A stretch of DNA of 64,000 nucleotides. It comes from Sphaerolaimus hirsutus (Eukaryota; Nematoda; Chromadorea; Monhysterida; Sphaerolaimidae). The stretch covers positions 15,190,001-15,254,000 of the forward strand of contig OZ038456.1 of assembly GCA_964036195.1 (NCBI GenBank). The letters run 5' to 3'. Within the stretch, counting starts at the first letter, position 1. Each line of letters starts with the position of its first letter. This document shows, in pieces, positions 47,601 through 58,938 of the stretch. The notes beneath the pieces were generated by a model that was not told the DNA's origin, did not search any database, and saw nothing but the letters and a program-made list of their open reading frames with translations. A program made the position numbers and the translations under genes.

Positions 47601-49747
47601 TTAAAAATGACCCATGATTTTTATATTGAAAATCACCCATGATTTTTATATTAAAAATCAGCCATGATTTTTATATTAAAAATCACCCATGATTTTTATC
47701 TTAAAAATCGCAATAAATATAAATAAACACCTTCCCGGTCACGTCCGGCACCCTATTTTTGATTTTACTTGTGACATCCTATCTCCAGTGCTAGGGCGCG
47801 CCAGAAGCTGAAACTTGGGGGAGATATTGGCGCAACCCTCCTCTACTTCGCATGAATTGGGGGGGGGGGGATCGCGGTGATCCCTCTCAGGGTGGATCAC
47901 CTTAAGTGCAAAAGTTTTATTGGCTTTTTTGGTGTCCCACACAGGTCCGGCACCCACTTACTTCTGAGCTGTGGGAGGGGTAAAAAATTTAAATTTTGGG
48001 GATGTGTTACCAACACCCCTCCCCTACTATACACTATTCAATAATGTGAAAATTTTCTAAAAAATTCTCATATTCTCTAAAAAAACACCCCCAATAGATG
48101 GATGACAAAAAATTCACTTTTTTGAACTTTTTTATTAGACATTTGGAAAGCTGGTACTTTGAAGGGAAGGGTTTGATGTTTAAAGTTATGTAAAGAACAT
48201 TACCTCTAAAATGCCTGTGTTGCAAAATTTGCTTGGGGGAATTTCAAAGTGTACATTTTGTAATTTTTTGTTCCTGCAATGATGTCATTATGATGTCATA
48301 AAATTCCCCCCAAGTAAATTTTGCAATGCAGGCATTTTAGAGGTATGGTTCTTTACATAACTTTAAACATCAAACCCTTCCCTTTAAAGTATTGTAAATC
48401 AACTCTTAAAGTGTCCAATAAAAAACTACCAAAAAGTGAATTTTATTTGTCATCCATCTATTGGGACTTGGTGTTTTTTAGAGAATAAGATAATTTTTTA
48501 GAAATTTTTCACATTAATATTGATAGGGGTATAGTAGGGGAGGGGTGCTGGTAACACATCCCCAAAATTTTAGATCTATACCCCTCCCACAGCTCAGAAA
48601 TAAGTGGGTGCCTGGGGCCAGTTCCGCAAGTGGAAAAGTTAAGAGTTAAAAGTTAAGAGTTGAGTAAAATGACAAATGGCAAGTTAAGAGTAAAGTTAAA
48701 TGATAAATGATGAGTTAAGAGACAAGAGTAAATTTAAGAGTAAAGTTAATGACAAATGATTAGTTAAGAGATAAAAGTAAAGTTAGGAGTCAAGCAAGTG
48801 TATCCAAATCTTATTTTTTTTGTATCCGGATCTTATGTTTTTGTATCCAAATCTTATTTTTCGACATAAGATTTGGATACAAAAAATAAGGTTTGGATAC
48901 AAAAAAAAAGGTTAGGATACACTTGCTTGACTCTTAACTTTACTCTTATCTCTTTACTAATCATTTGTCATTTTAGTTTACTCTTGTCTCTTAACTCATC
49001 ATTTATCATTTGACTTTACTATTAACTTGCACTCTTATGTTTTAACTCTTAACTTGTCCACTTGCGGAACCAGCACCTGTGCCGCCTGTGACACTAAAAC
49101 AGCCGATACAAATTTTACACTTAGCGCGACCCACCTTGCAAGGGGTCGCCGCGACGCCCCCAATTCATGGGAAGTAGAGGGGGGTTGCGCCAATATCTCC
49201 CCCAAGTTTCAGCTTCTGGCACGCCCTACAACTGGAGATAGGATGTCACAAGTAAAATCCAAAATAAGGTGCTGGACATGACCGGGAAGGTGTTTATATA
49301 TAAGACATATATAGGTATATATTTTGAAACTGAAAAAAAAACACTGGGAAAATCATTCTGAGACACTCATACTACAATCCATGTTTTTTCCTTAATTTTG
49401 GCTATGCATGTGCTTATTTATATACCTAGTATTTTTGGCTATTTCTCCCTTTTATGTCTTAAAAAAGCATTCTTCACAATCAGCAGTTTATGATCTTTTG
49501 ATGAAAGTTGGCTGAAACGAAATGCCCAAAATTTTGCACTGAATATACTCTGTATATGCAGGGTGTGCTTCTAAAAGTACCGATCTACAAAAAATCTATT
49601 TTGAGATAATCGCGATTTAAAGTTTGGAGTATGCAATAGCCAAACGTACGTGCATAGGCTTTTGATATCCTCTGCCGATTCCGCCCTCGCATCATTTGCG
49701 ATAAAAATTGAAAGGATTAAAATGGGCACAATTCCATTCATTTTCAT
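41631..49747 (-). CDS. astacin-like zinc metalloprotease, copy 1 (intact, 7 exons)
   Basis: Minus-strand exons: 49650-49747, 47223-47356, 46734-46816, 46307-46432, 42724-42898, 42353-42493, 41631-41773. All junctions GT-AG, phases match, 900 coding bases, 299 residues. Exon 1: signal peptide MKMNGIVPILILSIFIANDA. Exons 2-3: Cys-containing propeptide ending LKWPRGVVYVT, the start of mature astacins. Exon 4: TCIRF motif. Exon 5: zinc site HEVMHALGFYHEQ followed by NRPDRD. Exon 6: Met-turn SVMHY. Exon 7: PTIVALNKN...MGQRKGLSESD and stop after HCKY. Astacins are secreted endopeptidases activated by propeptide removal. The exon 6 acceptor (ATGGAG) is weak but lies at the same place as in copy 2. 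No C-terminal CUB or EGF domain is visible, so the protein is a bare protease. Confidence 0.88.
41814..42050. mobile_element. decayed TAGTGACGG/GGCGCC MITE in astacin copy 1 intron
   Basis: Left TAGTGACGGAAAAGCGCC, several GGCGCC units, then GGCGCCAGGCTAAATAAGTG, the complement of a motif in the 31621 copy. Right end unclear. Confidence 0.5.
42090..42165. repeat. CTTCTAATAGAACGGCA repeat fragment
   Basis: TTCTTCTAATAGAACGGCAT and tandem CCTCCAATAGAACGGCA-like units, as in 53218-53612. A third CCGTATT-related MITE subtype; right end absent. Confidence 0.5.
44497..44845. mobile_element. fold-back MITE with AGCAAAAAATAGTGTG ends
   Basis: Left CAGAGCAAAAAATAGTGTG, right CACACCATTTTTTGCTGTG, inverted; interior of GAAGTGTGTGGAAG / CTTCCACACACTTC arms. 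Within an intron of astacin copy 1. Confidence 0.6.
45180..46064. repeat. nested palindromes with head-to-head TAGGGTGTCAA ends
   Basis: Outer arms GGAGCTGTGTGCGTGATGGG and complement at about 46064. Middle arms around ACCGATGTAAATGAAT (45455-45475 and about 45925). At 45498-45551 a near-perfect hairpin: TTTGACACCCTA, then GTGCCAACTACAT and its complement, then TAGGGTGTCAAA. 45545-45830 carries the CCGTTTTCCG repeat of the 39884 element in reverse. It reads as two element ends joined back to back. Confidence 0.6.
46889..47112. mobile_element. MITE with GTGCAAGTAAACTCTCAGTG ends
   Basis: Left GTGCAAGTAAACTCTCAGTG, right CACTGAGAGTTTACTTGA; about 40-bp arms (continuing GTGCGC...GCTGCTGT) around a 140-bp core. 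Lies between exons 2 and 3 of astacin copy 1. Confidence 0.6.
47580..47722. repeat. tandem repeat, about 25-27 bp unit x5
   Basis: Units AAAATCACCCATGATTTTTA with TATT linker, five copies. Same motif as the subterminal repeats of the 38772 element; each unit is itself a small hairpin. Confidence 0.75.
47723..49297. mobile_element. 1.57-kb fold-back element with a nested MITE, in astacin intron 1
   Basis: Left ATAAACACCTTCCCGGTCAC, right GACCGGGAAGGTGTTTAT. Long inverted arms include TGATTTTACTTGTGACATCC, AAACTTGGGGGAGATATTGG and, nearer the centre, TGTGGGAGGGG... and GTGTTACCAACACCCCTCCC. The right arm is interrupted by 48611-49077. Confidence 0.75.
48611..49077. mobile_element. MITE TTCCGCAAGTGG nested in fold-back element
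   Basis: Left CAGTTCCGCAAGTGGAAAAG, right CCACTTGCGGAACCAGCACC; arms of AAGTTAAGAGTTAA/TTAACTCTTAAC repeats around a TTTGGATACAAAAA centre. Confidence 0.7.
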
Positions 49748-49837
49748 AGCAAAGGATGATTAAAAAAATGGATATTTCACGCAGAATGTTATTAAATTGA
49801 AAGCTTCGAAAATGACCTTTTCCAGAGAATTACCCTC

Positions 49838-49845
49838 CTTTTATA
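49838..49845 (-). promoter_or_regulatory. TATA box of astacin copy 1
   Basis: TATAAAAG on the minus strand 90-100 bases before the start codon. Copy 2 has TATAAAGG at the corresponding place, and sequence between box and ATG is similar in both. Confidence 0.55.
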
Positions 49846-50565
49846 GCGACTCTTATGCTTAATAGCAATTGGAAAAAAATACATCACGCTACCGTATACT
49901 CTTGGACACAAACGCCATTAAGAAAAGTAAAAATGATGCGAATATTTACACAAATATTTTCTGTACATGGTTTCTGTAAATGGATAATGAATATACCACC
50001 CAATCTACATCACTTCTTTTACTTAATTAACATAGTTATATACGTTGTTCATTGGGCTTTCTGTGTCAATATGTGTCGTTTTATTGCGATGTGTCCGACT
50101 ACCGAAATACATTATGTTGACCTTTGAATGGCGTTTTTTCAAGGCTGTTATTGTGTTCTAATAATGTACAAATAAGTAAAACGGAAACCATGTTTGTTTT
50201 TATGAACAGGTGCATTTATTTTATTTTATTTAGGTTTACTCTTTACATCCATATTCTTGGTGAAATGCTTTTGCGAAAAACATCTTCCTTTACATTTAGT
50301 TCCCTTATAAGGGTAATTAATCCTGGGGCTAGGGGTTTTCTTTTTGCAGGTAGCTATTTTGCTAAATAGGCAATTTTTTTATGAAGTAAGAGCTACCCTC
50401 TTAGTCAGGAGTATTCTACATTTTGACCCGCCCCCCCCCCCGGGAGATGTTAAATTGATGTTAAATTAGATGAATACAATCTACAAGTTGCCCTGATCAT
50501 TTTAAGCGTTGAACCGTCCAAATCGGCTCAGAAATGGCTGAGTTATAAAGCTTCAAATTCAACTA

Positions 50566-51001
50566 CCGTATTACCTCGAAATACCCCCAGGGGGTTTATT
50601 ATTTCGCAAGCAAAATTTGAGGGGGGGGGGATAATTCGAGGAAGGAGGGGTTTATTCGAGGGGGGGTTTATTATTCCGCCAGAAATTTTTGAAAATTCCC
50701 CATACGCAGACGTAGAAAAATCGAACAATTACATAGATGTATGTGTGTTTATAGGCATCTATAATTGTATATACACAAAAACCCTTCCCTAACGTCACTT
50801 AATCATCAGTTTTAACGTGTGTTCTGCATTGTACAGAACACAAACTGCGGTATTTGTCATGTACGTTCACGTTACACTCAGTTTTAGGGGGTATTTCGAG
50901 GGGGGGGGGGTTATTATTTCCTCGGCCGAAATTTAGGGGGGGTATTTCGAGGGGGGGGGGTTAATTCAAGGAGGGGGGGGGGTTAATTCAAGGTAATACG
51001 G
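50566..51001. mobile_element. CCGTATTACC MITE between TA
   Basis: Left CCGTATTACCTCGAAATACC, right TTCAAGGTAATACGG, TA at 50564-50565 and after 51001. Interior is close to the 29628 copy. Confidence 0.8.
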
Positions 51002-51247
51002 TAGGCAAATCAGCCATGTAAAATGGACAAATTTTATAGACCGCTATTATCTTGGGACTGGGGGACTTTTCGAGGAAACAAAAGAATCAGGTTATAAGCC
51101 CTGACCTCAAACCTCAACATACTTGAACAGCATGAAATTTGGCTGACGTACAACAGAATGGAACGACATACCAGTGTCTGGTGGAAGGACCCCCATACTG
51201 GCTATGGGTCCGCCGCGGATGCAATTTCAACGTTTTTTGGTACTTTA

Positions 51248-51730
51248 GGTGGTGTTTACAGTAAATTTTGTGATGACGCCAAAAAAAATTCTTTAAAGTG
51301 TAATATCTCACCCAATGGAAAAGTTCCGTATGTTCGTGAAAACGCAGTGACCTATAGGAGATACTAAAGGAATATAAATACATGCATGCATATAGATACT
51401 ATAGGAATAAGCCCAACGTTTCAGGTGATTTCTTCTTGTCGTTATAGGTATAGGCTTTTAGAAAGTTATAGGCTTTTAGAAAAAAATTGTCGTCGCAAAT
51501 TTGTCGCTGCCGGACAAATTTGCAACGACGAATTTTTTTAAAGTCTATAACTTTCGAATGACAAGAAGAAATCACCTGAAACTTGGCATGCATGTATATT
51601 CCTATAGTATCTAAAGTTCACTGCCTTTTCAAAAAAAAAAATACGTAACTTTTCCATTGAGCTATGACACTTAAAAAAATTTTTTTGGGTCGTCAAAAAG
51701 CTTACTGTAAACAACGACTTACACTTTTTC
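51248..51730. repeat. fold-back with about 200-bp arms
   Basis: Left arm (TTTACAGTAAATTTTGTGAT, CAATGGAAAAGTT, TTTCAGGTGATTTCTTCTTG) is the inverted near-copy of the right arm, centred at about 51505 on AATTTGTC...GACAAATT. No terminal motif or TSD identified. Confidence 0.7.
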
Positions 51731-51950
51731 AGATGCACGGCACAATTGTCGATTGTTTTTGTACATAAAACTCAAGAATGTGTTTTGTCGCCTTGAATTC
51801 CCTGAAAAATTTTGAAAGGTGTTTTTGAATTTTCGAATTTTCAAATTTTCGATTTTTTGCACAAAAAACTCGATTTTCAAGTTTTTTTCAGGCGTGAAAC
51901 AAAAAGTCTAAAAGTGTGAAAAAATAAAAAAAGTCTTTTTACCATCATTA

Positions 51951-52214
51951 CGCAGGGCGCCAAATTGGCGCCAGAGAAAATGCCTCCAAGCGCCAAGGGC
52001 GCCATGGCGCCATTCGAAATAATGGCGCCACGCTCAAAATGGCGTCAGAGAAAAGGCTGCAAAGCGCCAACGGCGCCATGGCGCCATTCGAAATAATGGC
52101 GCCACGCTCAAAATGGCGTCAGAGAAAAGGCTGCAAAGCGCCAACGGTGCCAAAGCGCTGGCGCCTTTTGGCGCCATGATCGAGCGCCAGCGCCATGCCA
52201 CCATTCAATCACTA
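51951..52214. mobile_element. GGCGCC MITE with internal tandem duplication
   Basis: Two near-identical units of about 83 bp (GGCGCCATTCGAAATAATGG ... GGCTGCAAAGCGCCAACGG) at about 52005-52150, right end ATTCAATCACTA. Left terminus not clear. Confidence 0.55.
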
Positions 52215-52692
52215 GTTACAATTATTCTAAATGTTTCATTCAATCATCCCTAAAAATGATAATTCATATCACCCAACCATACACATCTACGACCCACACT
52301 TGTAATATCGCACATAGCTTTTTTTCGAAAAATAATAAAGGCATTAATAATAATCATAATTAAAACATAATAATAATAAAGAATACAATAAACATAAAAA
52401 CTTATATTTTTAACATTTTGTCCAGGTTTTCGTCCTTTTTTCAGGAGAAAGTATAACAAAATATTGCATTTTTCTCAGGGGGTTTTCCAGACAAATTTTT
52501 ATCACTCATCATTTTTGCAATCGTTGTAGAAATGATTGATTTCCCATGCATCGGTCTCGCTGAGTCCGTCCCTTTGTCCAAGCGTGACTCCTTCTTGTTT
52601 CGGCACAATTGTTGGCTTTTCATGATTGATTGAGAATGCGTAGGCACCTGAGGGGGTATTATATTTGATAACACCTTTTTTATGGCGCTGAG

Positions 52693-52750
52693 TAGTGATG
52701 GAAAGGCGCCATGGCGCTGGCGCCAAAGCAAAAAGGGCCATGCGGCCAAT
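52693..52750. mobile_element. TAGTGATGG/GGCGCC MITE end in astacin copy 2 last intron
   Basis: TAGTGATGGAAAGGCGCC then two GGCGCC units and a decayed tail. It lies between exons 6 and 7, outside the coding sequence. Confidence 0.5.
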
Positions 52751-52984
52751 GATGAATTGGCCCTATGAATTGGCCCCTGGGCAATTGGGATAAACGAACC
52801 GTAGTGCATCACGGAGCCGTAGTCATACTTGGTGTTCTGTGTGAGCGCGGTGCTCTCTTTCCTGAACTGGCTCGGCTTTCGCACATTCTCAAAATCGATC
52901 TGGAATTTTTGAATTGCCCCAATGTTCAACAAAACTTTAAAGTGACCTTTAATAACTTCTCCAATGGCGCCACACAAGCTAGTA

Positions 52985-53208
52985 TTTATTCGTGGTTCCA
53001 ATTTGAAAAGTCGACCGATATTTTGACGATCTCCTTAAACAGTACAGTAGTCCATGGACTGATCATTTCTGTAAACTAATAATTGCATCCCAATACTAGT
53101 GCACTAAGTCTAAGTGGTCAGTTACGGGATGGTGGAAGCGTCAATCAGCGTTCGCGTGGCCATTCAGTTTGTGTTCAAAAGAGTTTTCAAATTGGAACCA
53201 TGAAAACC
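52985..53208. mobile_element. MITE with TTCGTGGTTCCAATTTGAAA ends, second copy
   Basis: Opposite orientation to 16518-16728; ends TCGTGGTTCCAATTTG and CAAATTGGAACCATGAAAA. Located just before exon 6 of astacin copy 2. Confidence 0.65.
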
Positions 53209-53217
53209 TCCATGGCA

Positions 53218-53612
53218 TACCTCCAATAGAACGGCACCTCCAATAGAACAACAGGTTTTGCACTCACGAAATAAATATAACGGCACCCTCCAATAGAACG
53301 GCAGTGAGAAATTACGTTGTAAGAGTGCCAGAACACACAAATATATTAGACACATGGTGGTGAGAACATCCAAGGTGATCAGCACTATGATTTTGGGTTA
53401 TTTTCACATTTGGTTCTGTTTGAATTGATGCTCTGATAGTAAAATGTTGTTCATTTTTCATTAAAAACACTATGTCTAAATGAAAAATGTCTGAAAAATA
53501 TTGGTGAAAAAATAGAACGGCGGCTTCCAATTAAACGGCACCTCTAATAGAACGGCAGGCAACAAAGTTGACGAAAAAAACGAACCGCGCTCTTCTATTA
53601 GAAGAAATACGG
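53218..53612. mobile_element. CCGTATTTCTTCTAATAG-type MITE
   Basis: Right end CTATTAGAAGAAATACGG then TA. Both flanks carry CCTCCAATAGAACGGCA tandem units. Left terminus is lost or decayed. It abuts exon 5 of astacin copy 2. Confidence 0.6.
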
Positions 53613-53694
53613 TACTGTATTTTACACAACATAACCGACCGTAATGTAATCATCCCTGTCTGGTCTGCTTTGTTCATGGAAAAAGCCCAATGTA

Positions 53695-54141
53695 CCGTAT
53701 TTCCTCGAAATACCCCCCCCCTCGAAATACCCCCCCCCTCGAAATACCCCCCCTCAAAATGGACACTATGAAGTTATAAACCCCCCCCTCGAAATACCCC
53801 CCCCCCAAATTTAGTGTATAGAGAACGTAAATGACAAAGGCTGCGGTTTGTCATCCCGGCGATGCAAAACACACGTTAAAAAAGATGACTCTGTTATGTG
53901 AGAACAGTGTTTGTACGTCTACACACTTATAAATGTCTTTAGAGTCTTATAAATGGCGATTTTTGTTGCCTTTTTCGACGTCTGCGTACGTTTCAGACGA
54001 CATTTTAGTACTGGAATTTCAAAAAATTTCTGGCGAAATAATAAACCCCCCCCTCGAAATACCCCCCCCCTCGTTTAACCCCCCCTCAAAATTCTCACTC
54101 TGAAACAATAAACCCCCCGGGGGTATTTCGAGGAAATACGG
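53695..54141. mobile_element. CCGTATTTCC MITE inside the astacin zinc-motif exon
   Basis: 447 bp. Left CCGTATTTCCTCGAAATACC, right GGTATTTCGAGGAAATACGG; TA at 53693-53694 and 54142-54143. The exon reading frame on either side is continuous if the element and one TA are ignored, so insertion was clean. Confidence 0.92.
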
Positions 54142-54292
54142 TATGCATCATTTCGTGCGCTGGAGTCCCAATGTATCTCAAACATTTAGATGCCAGATTC
54201 AATGTTTGTGGCTGATTATATTTATGCGCCCTGCCGGCCGCCGAGAAGCACCCACTCTTGTCCTGTTATCAAGTTGCACCGATTTGAGTCTA

Positions 54293-54555
54293 CCGTATTT
54301 CCTCGAATTACCCCCCCCCCGGGGGTTTATTCTTTCAGAGTGAAAATTTTGAGAGAAAAACGTGAAAAATGCAACAATAACCACCATTTATAAGTTTTTA
54401 CAGCCTTATATAAGAATGTAGATGGTATAAACGATGTTCTAACGTAACACAGTAAGTGTTTTGAACGTCTGTTATGCATTTCCCGGACCACAGATTCATA
54501 GTGCTCATTTTGAGGGGGTATTTCGAGGGGGGGGGGTTATTTCGAGGAAATACGG
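54293..54555. mobile_element. CCGTATTTCC MITE in astacin copy 2 intron 4
   Basis: Left CCGTATTTCCTCGAATTACC after TA, right TTATTTCGAGGAAATACGG. Interior AACGATGTTCTAACGTAACA is shared with 37628-37926. Confidence 0.75.
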
Positions 54556-54853
54556 TTTTTTGATCAACCTAAAATGTTTCTACATTTAGCGACAAAACTC
54601 ACGTTCCCAATTTTCACATAATAATCCTCATTGGTGCGCTCTTTGAATCGAATGCAAGTTTTGGATTCGATATGCTGCATTGCCGCTTTTATCATGCTTT
54701 TTTGTGAGTTCGTGAAGTTGCCCATCTGTGAATGAAAATGGCGAAATCTTTTCGCTGATTCTTTACAAAAGGGACACTGGAAATTATGATGCAGCTCTCT
54801 CAAAGATTATTCTTTATAATTAATTACACTCGCTGTGGAGTATCTCTTATTAC

Positions 54854-54995
54854 TAGTGATGTGAAAAGATCCATAGTTATTTTCTTGACAACGGCGCCAA
54901 GAGCCAATGGCGCCACAGAACAGTAGCGCCAAGTTTCAAAAACACCATGACACTTTTCGCTTTAGCGCTACCACCATGGCTCTTTCACATCAATA
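54854..54995. mobile_element. short hAT-like MITE, 142 bp, 7/8 TSD
   Basis: Ends TAGTGATGTGAAAAGA and TCTTTCACATCAATA. CTTATTAC at 54846-54853 and CTTATCAC at 54996-55003 match at seven of eight bases. In intron 3 of astacin copy 2. Confidence 0.7.
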
Positions 54996-55712
54996 CTTAT
55001 CACTTACCTAATTAACTTTTTCGCAATACTTCAGTATAAATATATCATTCAACAATCACACAGTCCACTCAGTAAAGTGCAATCACTTGAAAAGTCCCCC
55101 CCCCCCCCACCCATCCAAAAACATCCCACCTTGTAGTGCACTATCCCTCCAGGCCACTTGGCACCCGCGCGGCTTGTCGCAGCCCTACTTATTCCTGAAG
55201 ACACTATGTCACCTACAAGGGCACGTTTTATAACCTTAGAATTGTAGCATAGACATCTGGAGTAGGGATGGCGGTAGTTTTAAAACAGTTTAAAAAACGT
55301 TTCTTTTTTAAAAAGGGGTCGTTAAAACGTTTTTTACCATCATAAGCTGAAGTGTTTGGGGGGGGGGCTAGCGTAACTCTCATTGGTTACCTCTGGTCCT
55401 GCCCCACCTCAGTAGGCATACAATATCAAAATGCAACTGTTTTAAAAGGTCACCTTCGAACATGTCTGGATTATACTCCCCCTCATTTTGATCACCCTCT
55501 TTTGGCGGATCGCAAACATTTTGCCCCTTCTCTGCATTTAGCTCGACCAACTTGTCGCACGAATCCTGCTGCCCGCCGTCGCACGAGCTGCCAAATGTCA
55601 ACTCGGAATGGAATTGAGATAGATCCCAACCATTTTACAGTTGGCAGTGCGCATGACGGAGCGAGTATTGATGTCGTTAGGTGTTTGGTTTCATGTGAAG
55701 TGCATCCAAATA

Positions 55713-55779
55713 CGGTATTACCTCGAATAACCCCCCCCCTTGAAAAATAAACCCCTGGGGGTATTTCGAGGTAATACGG
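55713..55779. mobile_element. 67-bp mini CCGTATTACC MITE
   Basis: Left CGGTATTACCTCGAATAACC, right GGTATTTCGAGGTAATACGG, TA on both sides. Almost only the two ends remain. Confidence 0.7.
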
Positions 55780-56348
55780 TATATATTTATGGTTTTTGGC
55801 TATATATGGTTTTATATACCAATTTTTTGGTATTTTGCTATATTTTTGGCCCTTTTCACCCCTTTATCCCTTTTATCCCTTCCATCCCGTAAAAAACATC
55901 TATCAGAAATACGTTTTCTGTACTTGAGTACTTTAAAAAGTATATTTAAAGGTGAATACAGGAACTTTTTGGTAGGAAACGAAAATGTATTTACACTGTA
56001 CTCAAGTATATGTATTTATCGAGTATAAATAAATACGTTTGAACAACTATGCAGATAATAACTTTCAGCGACAATTGCTAAATCTTTCGTTTACAAATCT
56101 GTTTTTTTCATGTGATGCCACCCTGATTTTTTTTGTTTAAAAATTACCTGCATAGGCTTTTCATCTCCTCTGCGGATTCTGCCCTCACATCATTAGCGAT
56201 AAGAATTGAAAGAATTAAAATCGGCACAATTCCGTTCATTTTCATAGCAATTGATGATGAAATGTTATCAGAATTTAGCCTTGTTTCACTCGGAATGTGG
56301 ATCTTAATTGAAAGCTTCGCAAATGACCTTTTTTCAGAAAATTTCCAT

Positions 56349-56356
56349 CCTTTATA
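56349..56356 (-). promoter_or_regulatory. TATA box of astacin copy 2
   Basis: TATAAAGG on the minus strand about 105 bases before the start codon, matching the placement in copy 1. Confidence 0.5.
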
Positions 56357-57104
56357 GTTCTTTTATGCTTAATAGCACTTGAAAAAATGGCATCACAATA
56401 CCATTCTCGGCAGTTCGGATACCAACGCCATTGAGAAAAGTAAAACTTATGTAAAATATTTACCTTATTACGTGATTTATGTGTATGGGGAATGATATAG
56501 AGCCAGTCTGTGTCTCTACTTTTATTTGTGTACACATAAATATCTGTTGTTTACATCAATATAAGTGACTTAATATTGCGAGATGACCGACTATACACCA
56601 TTTTGGCCCTTGAATGGCATTTCTTCTAGCACTTCTTATATTCTCCAGAAACTTTGCTTTTTTACATGCTTTGCGAAAGCATTTCACCAATGAGAATATG
56701 CGCATAAAGAGTGCACCTGTAAATAAAACAAACACTTAATTAAAGTCCTTCTATTTAACTAATCGATCTTGGGGCCGGGGTTTTCTTTTACCAGGTTTTT
56801 TTCCTAAATAGGCTGGTTTTGAGGTAGTGATAGGTACTCTCTTCTTCGACAAATAATATAAGAACAGCTCTGTTGGGAACCCGACCAAGTGCTAAATATA
56901 TATTTAGGTATACAGCGGTTTGGTATAGTAGGTATTGGCGCCAACGCCAACGCCATTACTGCCGTGGCGCTTCGCCTACAAATGGCGCCAGCGCCATGAC
57001 TCATTCCATCACCAAATGGGCAAATTTTAGGGGGGGAGGCACCGCCCCCTACGTTCACCGGGCTCCGGTATACCACCCCCCCCCCCGCTCAGACGTGCTG
57101 TGTA

Positions 57105-57287
57105 CGTCCCTGCTTTGATTGCATTTGTGTTTACTGGAATGAGTTATTTTTACACTCTGTTCAACTATAGTTGACGAACACTCATTCCAGTGAACTCAAA
57201 CGCCATTCAAAGTTGGTTTATGAGTTCACTAAATGTTTCTTTTACTGCCGATAGGTAAACCAATGTGTGCAGCGACAGTAGATAGAT
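57105..57287. mobile_element. fold-back MITE, CACACTAGT family
   Basis: Core TGTTTACTGGAATGAGTTAT with inverted CTCATTCCAGTGAACTCAA; right end AACCAATGTGTGCAGCGACA. Confidence 0.55.
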
Positions 57288-57867
57288 ATCCCACAGTTTG
57301 AGAACACTCCCGAAAAATCCCCCCCCCTCCCTGAGACCTTTACTATGTTTTCGTGTTTCTGTGTTTTGCAGTTTTGGAAAATTAGCGCACTTTATTGGAT
57401 CAGAATTGATTACGATCAGACCAGATGATAAAACAACAAAATATTTTGAATTGAAGACCCACGGCCAATTCTGGTTGTAGTTTTGATCAAAAAGTGTGCA
57501 AACAAAACCGAATTTTTGCCCACTGCCATGAATGGCAATGAACTAATAAGAGTCATTTTAGACAATAAAATACTTATTATTTGTGCAATTTTTTTCTTCA
57601 AATTATGTTCATACCGTCGCGCTGCAGTCTACATTGCTGAAAGTGCCTACCTCAATTTATATTGTATTTTATTAGGCAAATAGAATTTTTCGTATCGTTA
57701 TTTTTCGTTGGTCTTTCTATAAGTACTTTTTATCTCGTTTGCAAATTCACCACACTGCATTAGTTTTACTTTCAATTCAAGTTTTCAACACAAAATGAGT
57801 GACCATTGTTTCATGATATTGATGTTCTAGTAAAGTTCTCATGATGGTATTATAATGTGCATGCGCA

Positions 57868-58062
57868 CACTAGTTTTCACACGAAATTTCGAAAACTCAC
57901 AAATCAGTTTAGAACGCATTTGAATTTTCTACAATGAGGTGGCCGTCAACTACAGTTGATGGAGGCAGAAAATGACTCATTGTGGAAAACTCAAACACGT
58001 TCAAAGCTCATTTATGAAGTTTAGAAATTTTGTGTGAAAACTAGGTAGTGTGCGCAGGGACA
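57868..58062. mobile_element. fold-back MITE, CACACTAGTTTTCAC copy
   Basis: Left GCGCACACTAGTTTTCACAC, right GTGTGAAAACTAGGTAGTGT, about 85-bp arms around AACTACAGTTGATGG. No counterpart in the matching segment at about 38585-38655. Confidence 0.75.
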
Positions 58063-58938
58063 TTGGTAATGACTGAAGAAAAAATCAGAAACTTATGCTA
58101 TTTTTAGATAGATTCTCTAACTTATGAATAGCACCACTGAACCAAGTTTGTTCACATTCAAATAATTACATTTTCACTGCTTCAAAATCACTTCAATTCG
58201 CATTTTTATCATCGTCACCCCAGGTTTTTATAATTTTTTTGCGCAAGACAAAGCATAAAATGCGCCCCTTTTCATGCTTATTGTTGTGAAGCGAACACTT
58301 GAGTAGTTTTTAGGTTTTTACACTGAACGATGATTTGTTTGTGCTGTGCGTGGCTTTTAAAAGGTGCAATTAAATTTGTTCGTTATCTGAAAGCTGGCAG
58401 CCAGAAACACATTATATGCATATTATTATTATTATTATATTTAATTGTATTTGCATTGCAAACACAGGATTACCTTGTGATGGAATGGCGCCATTGTCGC
58501 TTGGCGTCTTTTTTATGTGGAAACTTAATTATAAACATTTTTATGTATTTTTCCTCATAATATTTCATTTCTCTCACTGGGTGTATCAGGAGTAAGAGTA
58601 TATAAAAGTATATAAAAGACATCAAGAATGCGAAATAATACCCCCCCCCCGAAATACCCCCTCAAAATTTCACTCTGAAACAATAACCCCATGGGGTATA
58701 TTTCGAAGAAATACGGTAATCACTATCATTCACTACCTACACTTCCAGTATAGCACAGAGAATTCGAAAAACTTTGGGCTACCTACCTATCTCTATTTTT
58801 CAATAAAAAATATAGAAAAACATGATATTTTTTCACATTTTGTTCAGGGTTTCGTCTTCTTTTCAGGAGAAAGTAAAACAAAATATCACATTTTGATTTT
58901 TTCCAGGTTTTCCCACAAATATTTTTTATCATTTATCA

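Larger units (their letters stand above)
49850..52245. other. spacer between astacin copies 1 and 2 (MITEs only)
   Basis: Holds a CCGTATT MITE (50566-51001), a large fold-back (51248-51730) and a GGCGCC MITE fragment (51951-52214). No coding region recognised. Confidence 0.6.
52502..56245 (-). pseudogene. astacin-like protease, copy 2, exon 5 broken by a MITE
   Basis: Same seven-exon structure as copy 1 and in the same order on the minus strand: 56148-56245, 55454-55587, 55130-55212, 54603-54725, 53636-54262 (interrupted), 52800-52934, 52502-52647. Signal peptide MKMNGIVPILILSILIANDV; propeptide with SCDGGQQDSCDK; AKWPGG; TCIRFKERTNEDYY; exon 5 starts KSGCFSAAGR, the classic astacin pattern. 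The MITE at 53695-54141 splits the zinc motif between HEMMH and LGFFHEQ. Every other exon is open and all splice phases are kept, which suggests a recent loss. Exon 7 lacks a visible frameshift and ends CKNDE. Confidence 0.85.
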
